DNA from: Acidiflorens sp963841945
GTDB lineage: Bacteria > Acidobacteriota > Terriglobia > Terriglobales > Acidobacteriaceae
Direction of reading: 5' to 3'
Assembly (NCBI GenBank): GCA_963841945.1
Contig: CAWJFC010000007.1
Coordinates: 124,001-188,000 of the forward strand
Length of the DNA: 64,000 nt
Shown: one piece after another, positions 44,077 through 53,425 of the stretch
How positions within the stretch are numbered: position 1 is the stretch's first letter
Layout of the letters: each line of letters begins with the position of its first letter
The notes under the pieces: model-generated
Told to the model about the DNA's origin: nothing
Database searches by the model: none
The model's input: only the letters and a program-made list of their open reading frames with translations
Position numbers and translations under genes: made by a program

Positions 44077-45981
44077 ATGATGAGCCGCCACGAAATGCCC
44101 TTCGGCGCGGAATGCCGCGATGATGGTACCGTCCGCTTTCGGCTCTGGGCGCCGAATGCTCAGTCCGTGTCCGTGCGTTTCACGGGATCCTCGGAGTTTG
44201 TCCTGGAGCAGGTCGAGCCGTCGCGGTCCGAATTTCCAATGGCTCGCGATGCCGCAGGCTGGTATGAACTCGTCACCGCGGCCGGCCCGGGCACCCGATA
44301 TCAATTCGTAATCGATGGTGGGCGAGCCGTTCCGGATCCCGCCTCGCGCTTTCAACCCACAGGCGTTCATGGGCCGAGCGAGATAATTGCCCCCCGCGCC
44401 TACAGTTGGAGCGACAAGGAATGGCGAGGCCGTCCATGGCGTGAAGCGGTAATTTATGAACTCCACATCGGAGCTTTTTCTCCGGAGGGTACTTACGCGG
44501 GCGCGGAACGGAGACTCGACTATCTCGCTGATCTCGGCGTCACCGCTATCGAAATGATGCCCATATCGAGTTTCCCCGGCCAGCGCAACTGGGGATACGA
44601 CGGGGTACTCCCTTACGCTCCGACCGCCAACTACGGTCGCCCCGACGAACTGAAGCACTTCATTGACAGAGCCCACGCGAAGAACCTGATGGTTTTTCTC
44701 GACGTCGTATACAACCACTTCGGGCCCGAAGGAAATTACCTTTGGCTTTACGCGCCCCAGTTCTTCACTGATCGTCACCATACTCCCTGGGGGCAAGCGG
44801 TCAATTTCGATGGCCCCGAAAGTCGCGCGGTCCGTGATTACTTCATACACAATGCGCTCTACTGGCTCGAGGAATATCACTTTGATGGTCTTCGGCTCGA
44901 CGCGGTCCATGCCATCAAAGACGATTCACATCCGGACATCCTGACCGAGCTTGCCGAGACTGTCCGAAAGCGCTTTGCGAATGACCGGGTCGTCCATCTT
45001 GTTCTCGAAAACGACCACAATGCAGCGCGGTACCTCCATCGCGAAGAGCTCTTCCGCGAAAACTGCGGCCACGACAATCGTATGCAGAATTCCTGTCGAC
45101 AATCCGGCCTGTACGACGCTCACCTGTACGACGCTCAATGGAATGACGATATCCACCACGCCCTTCATATTCTTCTCACCGGCGAAAAGGATGCCTACTA
45201 TACGGACTATGCGCAAAGTCCGGCCGATCATCTTGGCCGCTGCCTGACTGAAGGCTTCAGTTATCAGGGTGAGCCATCCCCGTATCGACAGGGTAAAAGG
45301 CGCGGGGAGCCCAGCCGCCATCTGCCGCCAACCGCTTTCGTCTCGTTCCTCCAGAATCACGACCAGATTGGCAATCGCGCTTTCGGAGAGCGCATCTGCC
45401 AGCTCGCCGAACCCGGGGCGATCGAAGCTGCCATGGCAATCTTGTTGCTCGCGCCCTCGCCAGTGCTCGTCTTTATGGGGGAGGAATTTGCGGCTTCAAC
45501 GCCATTTCTTTTCTTCTGCGATTTTGGTCCCGAGCTCGCGGCCAAAGTAAGTGCCGGCCGCCGCGCCGAGTTCCCGAAGTTCTTGACCGCCCACTCTAGC
45601 GAGTCTGAAATTCCCGACCCCAATTCACCGGAAACCTTTCTGCGATCAAAGCTCGACTGGACCTCTATTGGCAAAGGCCCTGCTCGCGATTGGCTGAATC
45701 TCTATTGCCGCTTACTGGCTACCCGCCAGCGCGAAATTGTCCCCTTGCTCCCAAAGATCGCAGTTGGACGGTCGGAATATGAAGTCGTCGACGCCTCAGC
45801 CGTGCTCGTAAGCTGGCCATTAATTGGAGGCGCCAGCCTGCACCTCCGAACAAACCTCGGACTCAAGCAACTAACGTTGGTGAAACCGTATGGGCGCGTT
45901 CTCTTTACTACTCATCGAGACACAAACACAATCCTCTCTGGGGCTGTGCCGCCTTACTCTACCTCGTGGTTCCTGGCCTGA
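44077..45981 (+). CDS. treZ: malto-oligosyltrehalose trehalohydrolase
   Basis: Cleaves the maltooligosyltrehalose made by TreY to release trehalose. Start at 44077 (or 44080) follows the GlgX stop by four bases; an earlier frame from 43969 would overlap GlgX. After an N-terminal domain (FGAECRDDGTVRFRLWAPNA) the GH13 barrel shows DVVYNHFGPEGNY, nucleophile Asp in GLRLDAVHAI (about 275), Glu in LVLENDHN (about 311), and the transition-state Asp in LQNHDQIGNRAFG (about 428). The length (634) is slightly over the usual 560-600. A 15-base in-frame tandem duplication (45109-45138) makes LYDAHLYDAQ where family members have one copy. Confidence 0.93.
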   Translation: MMSRHEMPFGAECRDDGTVRFRLWAPNAQSVSVRFTGSSEFVLEQVEPSRSEFPMARDAAGWYELVTAAGPGTRYQFVIDGGRAVPDPASRFQPTGVHGPSEIIAPRAYSWSDKEWRGRPWREAVIYELHIGAFSPEGTYAGAERRLDYLADLGVTAIEMMPISSFPGQRNWGYDGVLPYAPTANYGRPDELKHFIDRAHAKNLMVFLDVVYNHFGPEGNYLWLYAPQFFTDRHHTPWGQAVNFDGPESRAVRDYFIHNALYWLEEYHFDGLRLDAVHAIKDDSHPDILTELAETVRKRFANDRVVHLVLENDHNAARYLHREELFRENCGHDNRMQNSCRQSGLYDAHLYDAQWNDDIHHALHILLTGEKDAYYTDYAQSPADHLGRCLTEGFSYQGEPSPYRQGKRRGEPSRHLPPTAFVSFLQNHDQIGNRAFGERICQLAEPGAIEAAMAILLLAPSPVLVFMGEEFAASTPFLFFCDFGPELAAKVSAGRRAEFPKFLTAHSSESEIPDPNSPETFLRSKLDWTSIGKGPARDWLNLYCRLLATRQREIVPLLPKIAVGRSEYEVVDASAVLVSWPLIGGASLHLRTNLGLKQLTLVKPYGRVLFTTHRDTNTILSGAVPPYSTSWFLA

Positions 45982-46077
45982 CCTCAAATTACCTCAAACA
46001 CCCGATTCCAATACCAGCAGAATCGCGGAATGATCGTGCTGAAGTCGCTTAAACGAATTCGTAAAAAGGAGGACCCG

Positions 46078-46227
46078 ATGATCCGCAAAATAAAGTCGGG
46101 GGAATACCGGTTGTATTCGCGCAAAAAGGATGCCAAGACCGGCAAGCGTCGCAACCTCGGAACTTTCAAGACTCGAAGTGCCGCCGAAGCCCACGAGAAA
46201 GCCGTGCAGTACTTCAAACATCATTAA
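46078..46227 (+). CDS. small basic protein (49 residues)
   Basis: Start at 46078 has GGAGG seven bases upstream; a frame from 46030 adds 16 residues without support. The sequence is Lys/Arg-rich with a three-strand-plus-helix look (YRLYSRKKDAKTGKRRNLGTF then RSAAEAHEKAVQYFKHH). That pattern resembles the small arm-type DNA-binding domain of integrases, but stand-alone copies of it occur widely in soil bacteria without a known role. It lies 96 bases after the TreZ stop and 97 bases before a DUF3175 gene. Confidence 0.7.
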   Translation: MIRKIKSGEYRLYSRKKDAKTGKRRNLGTFKTRSAAEAHEKAVQYFKHH

Positions 46228-46324
46228 TGCGTTCGGCTTTGCAAACGGTCGCAGCACGGTAAGAGAGTGAGCTTATAAGCTTAGTTCCGCCGGAGTTGAC
46301 GATTGTTCCCCAAGGGAGTCCACC

Positions 46325-46630
46325 ATGTCACCACGCAAGGCGACCCGAGCAGGCCAGTCAAAGCGCTGGGTAGCTAAAGTAAAAACCGATTCGACTCATC
46401 CCCCTCAGGGTCTGTTCACGAAAGATGCTGGCACCATCGCCAAGTCCCTCGCGTCAAAACGCGTGTCTCCAAAGGGCCCCGCCTCCGGAATGCGCATGCT
46501 TACCTACTTTATCAACCGTGCGGGGCACGGGTTAAGCCCCAGCCGAAAAGCAGAGCTGGAGAAGGCGAAGCGTCTCCTGTCGGATCGTGCACGCAAATCC
46601 AAGCCAGCGGCGCGCAAGAGAGCTGCTTAA
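46325..46630 (+). CDS. DUF3175 domain protein
   Basis: A 101-residue basic protein matching the DUF3175 pattern: KRWVAKVKTDSTHPPQGLFTKDAGTIAKSLAS, then SGMRMLTYFINRAGHGLSPSRKAELEKAKRLL and a basic tail. The function of the family is unknown; members cluster with stress-related genes. The 211 bases after it (46631-46841) hold no gene that I can support. Confidence 0.85.
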   Translation: MSPRKATRAGQSKRWVAKVKTDSTHPPQGLFTKDAGTIAKSLASKRVSPKGPASGMRMLTYFINRAGHGLSPSRKAELEKAKRLLSDRARKSKPAARKRAA

Positions 46631-46841
46631 ACTCGGCACCACAACATAGCGCAAAGCGAGCTGCTGCGAACGCACGGTTTCGTCCGAACACTTGGTGAAA
46701 ATAAAGTGATTTCAATTACAGCAACCATTTTGTCCGGATACCATGATGACTTGATGGAGAATTCTGCTGGCCCACCCTATCCTTTCTGAACGTGGAATCG
46801 AAGCTCGTCCTTTGTCCGCCACGCAAAGGAGCTAAGCTAAT

Positions 46842-47267
46842 ATGAAATGCCAAGCGCCAAACCCTTCAATATCCGAAGCGCAACTTGTACGTCTAGTGCG
46901 AGAGGGCCATATCGCGGCGTTCGCGGAACTGTTTGAACTGCACAAGTCAAGCATCTATGCCCTCTGCTTGGGATCAACCGACGTGGTCGCCGAAGCCGAA
47001 GAGTTACTGCATGCAATTTTCCTAGATGCGTTTCGCACTGTAACGTCATCTCCTGTGTATTCAGGCTTTGCTGAGGTGCTTTATAGTGCCGCGGACAACC
47101 GGATCCAGATGCACGAACGCAATGTTTATCTTGCCGCTCCATTCCTCGATCATCTGGTGGAACTCGCTGGCCATCCTGTTGCGGCGCCTAAGACCGCTCC
47201 ACGCTTTTGCTGGGTGCGAGAGAGAATGCGGAGCGCGCGTGCGATTCTCTCCAGTCAACACGCTTAA
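46842..47267 (+). CDS. sigma-70 region 2-only protein
   Basis: The first 80 residues follow sigma region 2 of ECF type: LVRLVREGHIAAFAELFELHKSSIYALCLG, then EAEELLHAIFLDAFRTV. No region 4 helix-turn-helix follows; the C-terminal 60 residues are different and end in RARAILSSQHA. At 141 residues it is short for an ECF factor. GGAGCTAA lies upstream. It sits among small stress proteins, so a role in stress gene control, such as a weak sigma or an interaction partner, is possible but not shown. It could also be a decayed sigma gene. Confidence 0.6.
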   Translation: MKCQAPNPSISEAQLVRLVREGHIAAFAELFELHKSSIYALCLGSTDVVAEAEELLHAIFLDAFRTVTSSPVYSGFAEVLYSAADNRIQMHERNVYLAAPFLDHLVELAGHPVAAPKTAPRFCWVRERMRSARAILSSQHA

Positions 47268-47445
47268 ATTTATATCGCGCGAGCGAGTTTAGCTGCCGAA
47301 CCGTCGCGCTAGGTAGCACATCCGTCTTCCGTAAAACTCAACCAGGTGAATCGCCAGTTCAACCGGAACGAAGGGTGGGCAGGCACAACGGACTCCCGGA
47401 CTGGCGCATCCTACCTGCGTTTAAATTCCAGAAGTGAGGTGAATC

Positions 47446-47955
47446 GTGAAGTTTTTTTCCGCAAACCTGGATAATCTCCGGAAACTCTACATCGACGAAT
47501 TACAACATCTCCATTCCGCTGAAACTCAAATCACGGAAGCGCTGCCGAAAATGATCGAAGCGGCGACCGACCCTCAATTGAAGCGTGCTCTCGAAAATCA
47601 TCTGCACGAGACCGAAAATCAGGTATCGCGCCTGGATGAACTCTTGAATCAATCGGAAGGAGCGGTCGACTCCAAGAAATGCAAGAGCATGGCTGCCCTC
47701 ATCTCGGCAGGCGAGGACGTAATCAAGGATGCGACCGATGATTCCGTTCGCGATGCCGGCATCATTGGCGCCGCTCAAAAAGTCGAACACTACGAAATCG
47801 CAGCCTATGGCACCGTCCGCAACTTTGCCGAGATTCTCGGCGAGACGACCCATGCCGCTCTTCTCGAACAGACCCTTGAGGAAGAGAAGAATGCAGATGC
47901 GATGCTGACTGAAATTGCAGAGAGCGCCAATACGCGAGCAGACAAGGCGGCCTGA
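47446..47955 (+). CDS. YciE/DUF892 ferritin-like protein
   Basis: A four-helix ferritin-like protein of 169 residues. Start GTG at 47446 with GAGGTGAATC just upstream. The pattern LRKLYIDELQHLHSAETQITEALPKMIEAA at about 10-39 and VEHYEIAAYGTVRNFAEILG plus LEEEKNADAMLTEIAE carry the acidic and histidine metal ligands. Members of the YciE group are induced by osmotic and general stress. The gap before it (47268-47445) has no gene; the following gene is 36 codons away. Confidence 0.92.
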   Translation: MKFFSANLDNLRKLYIDELQHLHSAETQITEALPKMIEAATDPQLKRALENHLHETENQVSRLDELLNQSEGAVDSKKCKSMAALISAGEDVIKDATDDSVRDAGIIGAAQKVEHYEIAAYGTVRNFAEILGETTHAALLEQTLEEEKNADAMLTEIAESANTRADKAA

Positions 47956-48035
47956 CACCTGTGCCTACTCATTCGTGATCGTGCGCATGAGTGGGACTTC
48001 ATCCGGGAACAAAACTTCTGTGCACGGGAGGCACC

Positions 48036-48248
48036 ATGGCGGCGAAGAAGAAGTCGAGTAGCAGGAGGTACGGTAAGAATGCGGCCAAATCTGTGAAGAG
48101 CGCAATGGAGCACAAGAAAAAAGGGACGCTCCGTTCCGGCAAGGTAGGGAGAGTCGGCAAAGTGAAGAGTCGCAAGCAGGCGATCGCCATCGGACTCTCG
48201 GAAGCTCGCAAGAAAGGCGCCAAGGTGCCACGGAAGAAGTCGAGCTGA
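48036..48248 (+). CDS. small basic DUF6496-like protein
   Basis: A 70-residue, lysine- and serine-rich protein. GGGAGG lies directly upstream of ATG at 48036; a longer frame from 47991 adds an unlikely leader. The pattern RRYGKNAAKSVKSAMEHKKKGTLRSGKVG and KSRKQAIAIGLSEARKKGAKV is the DUF6496-like type. Function unknown; likely nucleic-acid-binding by composition. It follows the YciE-type gene on the same strand. Confidence 0.8.
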   Translation: MAAKKKSSSRRYGKNAAKSVKSAMEHKKKGTLRSGKVGRVGKVKSRKQAIAIGLSEARKKGAKVPRKKSS

Positions 48249-48277
48249 TCGCGATTGGCCGACGTTCTGCTTAACGT

Positions 48278-48982
48278 CTAAAGCGGCGACAGTTCGTCTT
48301 CCTTGACGTCGCGCCTCTTCCGGGCAAGTTTCTCTTCCAGAAATTCCCGTGCCAGCCCTTGACCACCGAGTCCAAATGCGATCGCCAGCGCCAGCATCAC
48401 TGCGCCTAATGCAGTCCCGAACGCGATCAGGATCGTTCGCTCACCCATCCCAAGTACCTCAAACGCCATTGAAACAGCGAAGGCGATAATCACGACCCTC
48501 ACCGAAATACTAGCCAATCGGGTGGGTCTCACATTGGCATTCACTGCCGCCAGCAAAGCTGCGCGCGAAAAAAAGCCGGCCGCCAGCAATCCGAGGAACA
48601 GAATTGCCAGCGCCGCCAGCATGCGTGGCACAAACAGGAAAAATCGCGACGTGTATTCCTCCAGGCCCACAATTCCCAGAATGCTGACACCAATCAGAAC
48701 GAAGCCCACCCAACTCACCCAGAAGGCGAATCGGCTAAGCAACTCGGTCGAAGAAGGCAACGCTGCCTGATGCAGCAACTGTGCCGTGCCCGTGTGCTCC
48801 GAAAGCTTGGCGAACTTTGTCCATTGCAGCGCGCTTCGGACAATGGCCTTCACCAGGTATGCAATCAACCAGCCCACAAAAGCAATCACCAGCAGAACGA
48901 TCACACGCGGCAAATAATGAGCGACTCCCGCCTCCAACTCGTGCAGCACCTGCATCAGTTCGCTAACGATGATCTCCCACAT
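48278..48982 (-). CDS. small mechanosensitive-channel-like membrane protein
   Basis: A 234-residue inner-membrane protein with about five helices. The ends fit the mechanosensitive channel helix repeats (PF05552): LPRVIVLLVIAFVGWLIAYLVKAIV at about 24-48 and later ILIAFGTALGAVMLALAIAFGLGGQGLA near 190-217. It lacks the C-terminal soluble domain of MscS. Such proteins may relieve osmotic pressure. Faces the basic protein genes, and lies with TreS and a GT gene on the minus strand. Confidence 0.8.
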   Translation of the reverse strand: MWEIIVSELMQVLHELEAGVAHYLPRVIVLLVIAFVGWLIAYLVKAIVRSALQWTKFAKLSEHTGTAQLLHQAALPSSTELLSRFAFWVSWVGFVLIGVSILGIVGLEEYTSRFFLFVPRMLAALAILFLGLLAAGFFSRAALLAAVNANVRPTRLASISVRVVIIAFAVSMAFEVLGMGERTILIAFGTALGAVMLALAIAFGLGGQGLAREFLEEKLARKRRDVKEDELSPL

Positions 48983-48990
48983 TGTTCATC

Positions 48991-50259
48991 TCACTTTCTG
49001 TCTGCCCACATTTCGAGCAGGTACGGCTTCAATCGCTCGAACTCGCCGCATAAAGACTCCACGTTTTTCTCCACTTCTTCGGCAGTGGCCTCCCGGTTTT
49101 CCAGCAAAAAAGTGAGGGCTCTTCCCCGGTAAAGAGGGACCAGAGCCTGCACGATGTGGTCGCGATTGATCACCGACTTGTGATACGAAGCGGCAAACTC
49201 AAATACGGTGCGGGCCCACAGATTCGCCGGATAACAAAACTTGCCGAGATCGAGCTCTGCGATCCTCCGCAACTCGCCAAGCGTCGTCTCGCTCAGAACC
49301 GAACGGAAAACCGCATCCAGATCAGCAACGCCATTCACAAACATCTCCCGTATGCGAACCAGATCGACCGTCACCGGCTCCGTGGTCACTTCCGATTCCG
49401 GACCAAACGTCTGCACCTTCTGGCACCCCGTCACCTCGCTCCAACACGGAAAATTCCCGTCCAGAGAAGCGAACAGCGCTCCCACGGTCCGGCGCATGGC
49501 ATCCACAAGATCGGCGGCGCTCCGATCCTGGGGCGGCCTCGTTCCCAGGAATGACTGACAGACGCGGTACTTTCCAGTGATCGCCATTACGGTGAGATAA
49601 ATTTCCGCTCCGTTCCGCGCTCTTTCGTCGTCCCAGTTTTCGTTGTTCAAAAAACTTGTGGCCAGCCGGCTTGAGATGGCAAGTTCCGAGGCATACGGCT
49701 CGCGAATTTCAGTCCCGTAGATCGCCCGCGTCATCGGATAAAGCAGGTTGCGCATAAGAACACCGGCAAATTTCTGGCGCCGGTAGAGAGGGGAGACGAG
49801 ATCGAAACTGCCGTCATAGATAGGCTTAACCAGCCGCTGTAGCCAGTCAACTTCCATGGTGTCCGAATCGGGAGAAATCACCGCACAAGCGCGGGCGCGC
49901 AGCAGGTCGGCGGCTGAAAGGATTGTCCTCAGTGCAACTCCCGGTTCCGGACTGTGGCCATATTGTGTCGTGATCACGTGCAGTGTTCTCAGCGCGTATA
50001 CCTTCGACGCTCTCCACACGTCATCGATCGAGGCGCCGCTAACCAGATCGCGCGTGCCATCTTGCGAGCCCCCATCAGCATTAATGATGACCACTCGCTC
50101 TCGTGGGAAACATTTGAGAATGCCAGCCTGAATCGCGCGCACGACGGGCTCGATGGTCTTGCCATTGTTGTAGGTAGGCAGCCCCACAAGGATGTCAACC
50201 TCGCCTACATTCATGAGTTGGCGGAGAAATTCATCGTTTAGAAGTGATTCTTCCGCCAA
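48991..50259 (-). CDS. family 2-type glycosyltransferase (glucosylglycerate synthase-like)
   Basis: A 422-residue transferase. TTG at 50259 is the chosen start, since GGAGG lies six bases upstream; an earlier frame opens at 50421 but overlaps the TreS gene. The GT-A fold shows VDILVGLPTYNNGKTIEPVVRAIQ, INADGGSQDGT and the metal motif PDSDTMEVDWL. The helical C-terminal half is long. The pattern resembles the glucosylglycerate/mannosylglycerate synthase group that makes osmolytes from a nucleotide sugar and glycerate; this fits the trehalose surroundings but substrate is inferred. TreS is next upstream and overlaps or nearly touches. Confidence 0.6.
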   Translation of the reverse strand: MAEESLLNDEFLRQLMNVGEVDILVGLPTYNNGKTIEPVVRAIQAGILKCFPRERVVIINADGGSQDGTRDLVSGASIDDVWRASKVYALRTLHVITTQYGHSPEPGVALRTILSAADLLRARACAVISPDSDTMEVDWLQRLVKPIYDGSFDLVSPLYRRQKFAGVLMRNLLYPMTRAIYGTEIREPYASELAISSRLATSFLNNENWDDERARNGAEIYLTVMAITGKYRVCQSFLGTRPPQDRSAADLVDAMRRTVGALFASLDGNFPCWSEVTGCQKVQTFGPESEVTTEPVTVDLVRIREMFVNGVADLDAVFRSVLSETTLGELRRIAELDLGKFCYPANLWARTVFEFAASYHKSVINRDHIVQALVPLYRGRALTFLLENREATAEEVEKNVESLCGEFERLKPYLLEMWADRK

Positions 50260-50317
50260 TTCAACCTCCAGTCCGCTGCTCCAACTGCATCCGTTTTCCC
50301 CGTATCCTCTTTTGCAT

Positions 50318-52000
50318 TCAGATTCGCCGCAGCCGGAACCAGAAAAACTGGTATGGCGCCATTGTGAGCAGGTAAGGAAAATCTCCGATGCGAGGGAAGA
50401 TATTTTTGCCAAACATCTCAATCAAAATGTTGCCCTTGTAGCGCCGGAGATCGAGTTCGACCGCCTGGGCCGTGCTCGAAAGATTATTTACAACCAGCAC
50501 CGTCTCTTTCTCCAGTTGGCGCACATAGGCCAGTACTCGATGGTTCGCGGGATAGAGAAACTCGATCGACCCTGCTCCGAACACCGGTGTCGACCGTCGC
50601 ACTCGTATGATGTGCTTCATCCACGAGAGCAATGAGTGGTCAAAACGCTTTTGCGACAGCACATTCACTGCTTGATATCCGTATACGGGATTCGAAATCG
50701 GCGGCGAATACAAACTCTCTGGGTCAGCCTCCGAGAAGCCTCCATTGCCGCCTCCTGTCCATTGCATCGGAGTTCGCACGCCGTTTCGATCGCCCAGGTG
50801 TATGTTGTCGCCCATTCCAATCTCATCCCCGTAATAGATGATGGGTGTACCCGGCAGGGACATCAGCATCCCATTCATCAATTCAATACGCCGTCGGTCG
50901 TTGTCGAGCAGCGGCGCCAGCCGACGCCGGATGCCAAGGTTCAAACGCATCGACTTGTCGGTCGCATAAATGTCATACATGTAATCGCGCTCGATGTCGG
51001 TCACCATCTCGAGCGTCAGTTCATCGTGATTTCGCAGGAAAATTGCCCACTGGCAAGTCGCGGGAATATCGGGCGTCTGCTGCAATATTTCAGTAATGGG
51101 TTTTCGGTCTTCCAGCCGGAGCCCCATGAACATCCGCGGCATCAGGGGAAAATGAAATGCCATATGGAACTCGTCGCCGTTGCCGAAATAAGGCCGCAAA
51201 TCTGCTGGCCACTGATTCGCTTCCGCGAGAAGCATCGCGCCCGAAAATTCGTCGTCGACTCTTTTGCGCAACCAGCGAATGACTTCATGCGTTTCTGGAA
51301 GGTTCTCGCAGTTTGTTCCCTCCCGCTCAATCAGGTAAGGAATTGCATCCAGCCGGAAACCGTCCACTCCAATTTCCAGCCAGAACCTCATGGTCTGCCA
51401 CATCTCCTCCCGTACAGTTGGATTATCAAAATTCAAATCCGGCTGGTGGCTGAAGAAGCGGTGCCAGTAATAGGCCTTGGAGATAGGATCCCAAGCCCAA
51501 TTGGACATCTCCGTATCCAGAAAAATGATTCGCGTTCCACGATAGCGTGAGTCCGTGTCGCTCCACACGTACCAATCGCGTTTGGGATTGTCCTTCGAAC
51601 TGCGCGATTCCTGGAACCACGGATGCTGATCGGACGTGTGATTTGCGACCAGTTCGATGATCACGCGAATACCGCGATCATGTGCGATTGAAAGAAATGA
51701 CTTGAAGTCCTCGAGCGTTCCGTAACGCGGGTGCACCGACCGGTAATCGGAAATATCGTAACCGTCGTCCCGAAGCGGCGAGGGAAAGAACGGCATCAGC
51801 CAGATCGTATTGACTCCCAGCTCTTGCACGTAGTCGAGCTTCTGCGCCAGCCCCTGAAAGTCTCCAATCCCGTCGCAATTGCTGTCCCAGAACGTGCGCA
51901 CGTGCACCTGGTAAATAATTGCGTCCTTGTACCAGCCCGCCTCCTTCTTCAGCGCCAAGACTCCCCCACCCGTCTCCGTTTTTCGTAATGCGCACGTCAA
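50318..52000 (-). CDS. treS: trehalose synthase (maltose alpha-D-glucosyltransferase)
   Basis: Interconverts maltose and trehalose. The GH13 barrel is complete: WYKDAIIYQVHVRTFWDSNCDGIGDF at about 23-48, VANHTSDQHPWFQ, nucleophile Asp in GFRLDAIPYL (about 217), acid/base Glu in LLAEANQW (about 259), and the FLRNHDELTL Asp (about 325), then YYGDEIGMGD. No kinase domain is fused. The start is unsettled: TTG at 52000 or TTG at 51958 behind a G-rich stretch. It is divergent from the GT4 gene across a gap of some 270 bases that probably holds promoters for both sides. Confidence 0.9.
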   Translation of the reverse strand: MTCALRKTETGGGVLALKKEAGWYKDAIIYQVHVRTFWDSNCDGIGDFQGLAQKLDYVQELGVNTIWLMPFFPSPLRDDGYDISDYRSVHPRYGTLEDFKSFLSIAHDRGIRVIIELVANHTSDQHPWFQESRSSKDNPKRDWYVWSDTDSRYRGTRIIFLDTEMSNWAWDPISKAYYWHRFFSHQPDLNFDNPTVREEMWQTMRFWLEIGVDGFRLDAIPYLIEREGTNCENLPETHEVIRWLRKRVDDEFSGAMLLAEANQWPADLRPYFGNGDEFHMAFHFPLMPRMFMGLRLEDRKPITEILQQTPDIPATCQWAIFLRNHDELTLEMVTDIERDYMYDIYATDKSMRLNLGIRRRLAPLLDNDRRRIELMNGMLMSLPGTPIIYYGDEIGMGDNIHLGDRNGVRTPMQWTGGGNGGFSEADPESLYSPPISNPVYGYQAVNVLSQKRFDHSLLSWMKHIIRVRRSTPVFGAGSIEFLYPANHRVLAYVRQLEKETVLVVNNLSSTAQAVELDLRRYKGNILIEMFGKNIFPRIGDFPYLLTMAPYQFFWFRLRRI

Positions 52001-52273
52001 ACCCAGCCAAACGTTAGATGCCCGACCGACATCCTCCTGTGGTCATGCTGAAAAATTAATTCGGTCCTATCTTGAAAACTTGTACAGCAATCCCGCAGAG
52101 GCGCAATGCAGCAATCACCTGATTGTGTGCCTTCCATCGCAGAATTAGTCTGATGTTGTTGGCAGGGCGCAGGGTCCCAATGTAGCTGGCAAGGTATTGT
52201 GAGTGTCGTGCGAGTCTCTCGCCGTCACCGCGGGCGTGTGCCCATTTTCAACAGGCAGCATTTCAAGGATCAG

Positions 52274-53425
52274 ATGAGAATTGCGCAGGTGGCTCCGCTT
52301 TATGAAAGTGTTCCTCCCAAACTCTATGGCGGAACAGAGCGCGTTGTTTCATGGCTGACGGAAGAATTGGTCGCCATGGGAAATGACGTGACGCTCTTTG
52401 CCAGCGGAGACTCTCTGACGGCTGCGCATCTAGTCCCCGTTTGTCCCCAGGCTTTGCGTCTCTCCTCCCATTGCATCGATCAGTTAGCCCATCACGTGAA
52501 TCTGATCCAAACGGTTGTGCAGGCACACGAAGAAAAGCGATTTGACCTGATTCACTTCCACATCGATTACCTCCATTTTCCCGTGAGCCGCAGCCAAAGG
52601 CTCCTTCAAATCACCACTCTGCATGGCCGCCTGGACATTCCGGATCTCGCGCCTCTCTATCATCAGTTCTCCGAAATGCCCGTCGTTTCGATCTCCGACT
52701 CCCAACGCGCGCCCTTGCCTTGGATCAACTGGCAGGGAACGGTTCACCACGGTTTGCCAGAAGACACTTTCTCTACTCACCAGAAGCACGATGGCTATCT
52801 GGCGTTCCTCGGTCGCGTCTCGCCGGAAAAAGGTCTCGATCGAGCGATAGAAATCGCAAAGCAGGCCCGGGTGCCCCTTAAGATCGCAGCTAAAATCGAC
52901 CGCGCCGATCGCGAATACTTTGAAACCGTGATCGAGCCTCTACTGAATACCGATCTGATCGAGTTCGTGGGCGAAATCGGCGATCACGAAAAAAATGAAT
53001 TTCTCGGGAACGCCCTGGCCATGGTCTTCCCGATTGCCTGGGCCGAGCCGTTTGGCATCGTCATGATTGAGGCGATGGCATGTGGTGTCCCGGTGCTTGC
53101 CTACCCCGGCGGATCCGTGCCCGAGATTATCGAAGATGGAGTGAATGGCTTTCTAGTCGACAACATTAAAGACGCGGTCAACGCAATCAAGCGCATCGGA
53201 GCAGTTGACCGGAATGAGTGCCGGCGCCGGTTTTTAAAGCGCTTCACATCCCGACGCATGGCCCGAGACTATATGGCAATTTATGAGCGCGTTGCGCGCC
53301 GCCCGCGCGCGGTTCTGCGGCCCGTTCCGGTGTCCACCGCGGTGAAGCGAGCAGCCGGGACCATGGCTCTTGAAGATGGAGATGTGAATTGGCTTCGACT
53401 GGAATCACCCAGCAATACTACATAG
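52274..53425 (+). CDS. GT4 family glycosyltransferase
   Basis: ATG 52274 is chosen, with AAGGAT upstream; the frame also opens at 52199. The GT-B transferase has an N-terminal domain (RIAQVAPLYESVPPKLYGGTERVVSWL) and a C-terminal donor domain with YLAFLGRVSPEKGLDRAI and FPIAWAEPFGIVMIEAMACGVPVLAYPGGSVPEII. Retaining transfer from a nucleotide sugar is expected; the acceptor is unknown. Its last bases overlap the start of the debranching-enzyme gene, so the two are translationally coupled and may act on the same glucan. Confidence 0.87.
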   Translation: MRIAQVAPLYESVPPKLYGGTERVVSWLTEELVAMGNDVTLFASGDSLTAAHLVPVCPQALRLSSHCIDQLAHHVNLIQTVVQAHEEKRFDLIHFHIDYLHFPVSRSQRLLQITTLHGRLDIPDLAPLYHQFSEMPVVSISDSQRAPLPWINWQGTVHHGLPEDTFSTHQKHDGYLAFLGRVSPEKGLDRAIEIAKQARVPLKIAAKIDRADREYFETVIEPLLNTDLIEFVGEIGDHEKNEFLGNALAMVFPIAWAEPFGIVMIEAMACGVPVLAYPGGSVPEIIEDGVNGFLVDNIKDAVNAIKRIGAVDRNECRRRFLKRFTSRRMARDYMAIYERVARRPRAVLRPVPVSTAVKRAAGTMALEDGDVNWLRLESPSNTT

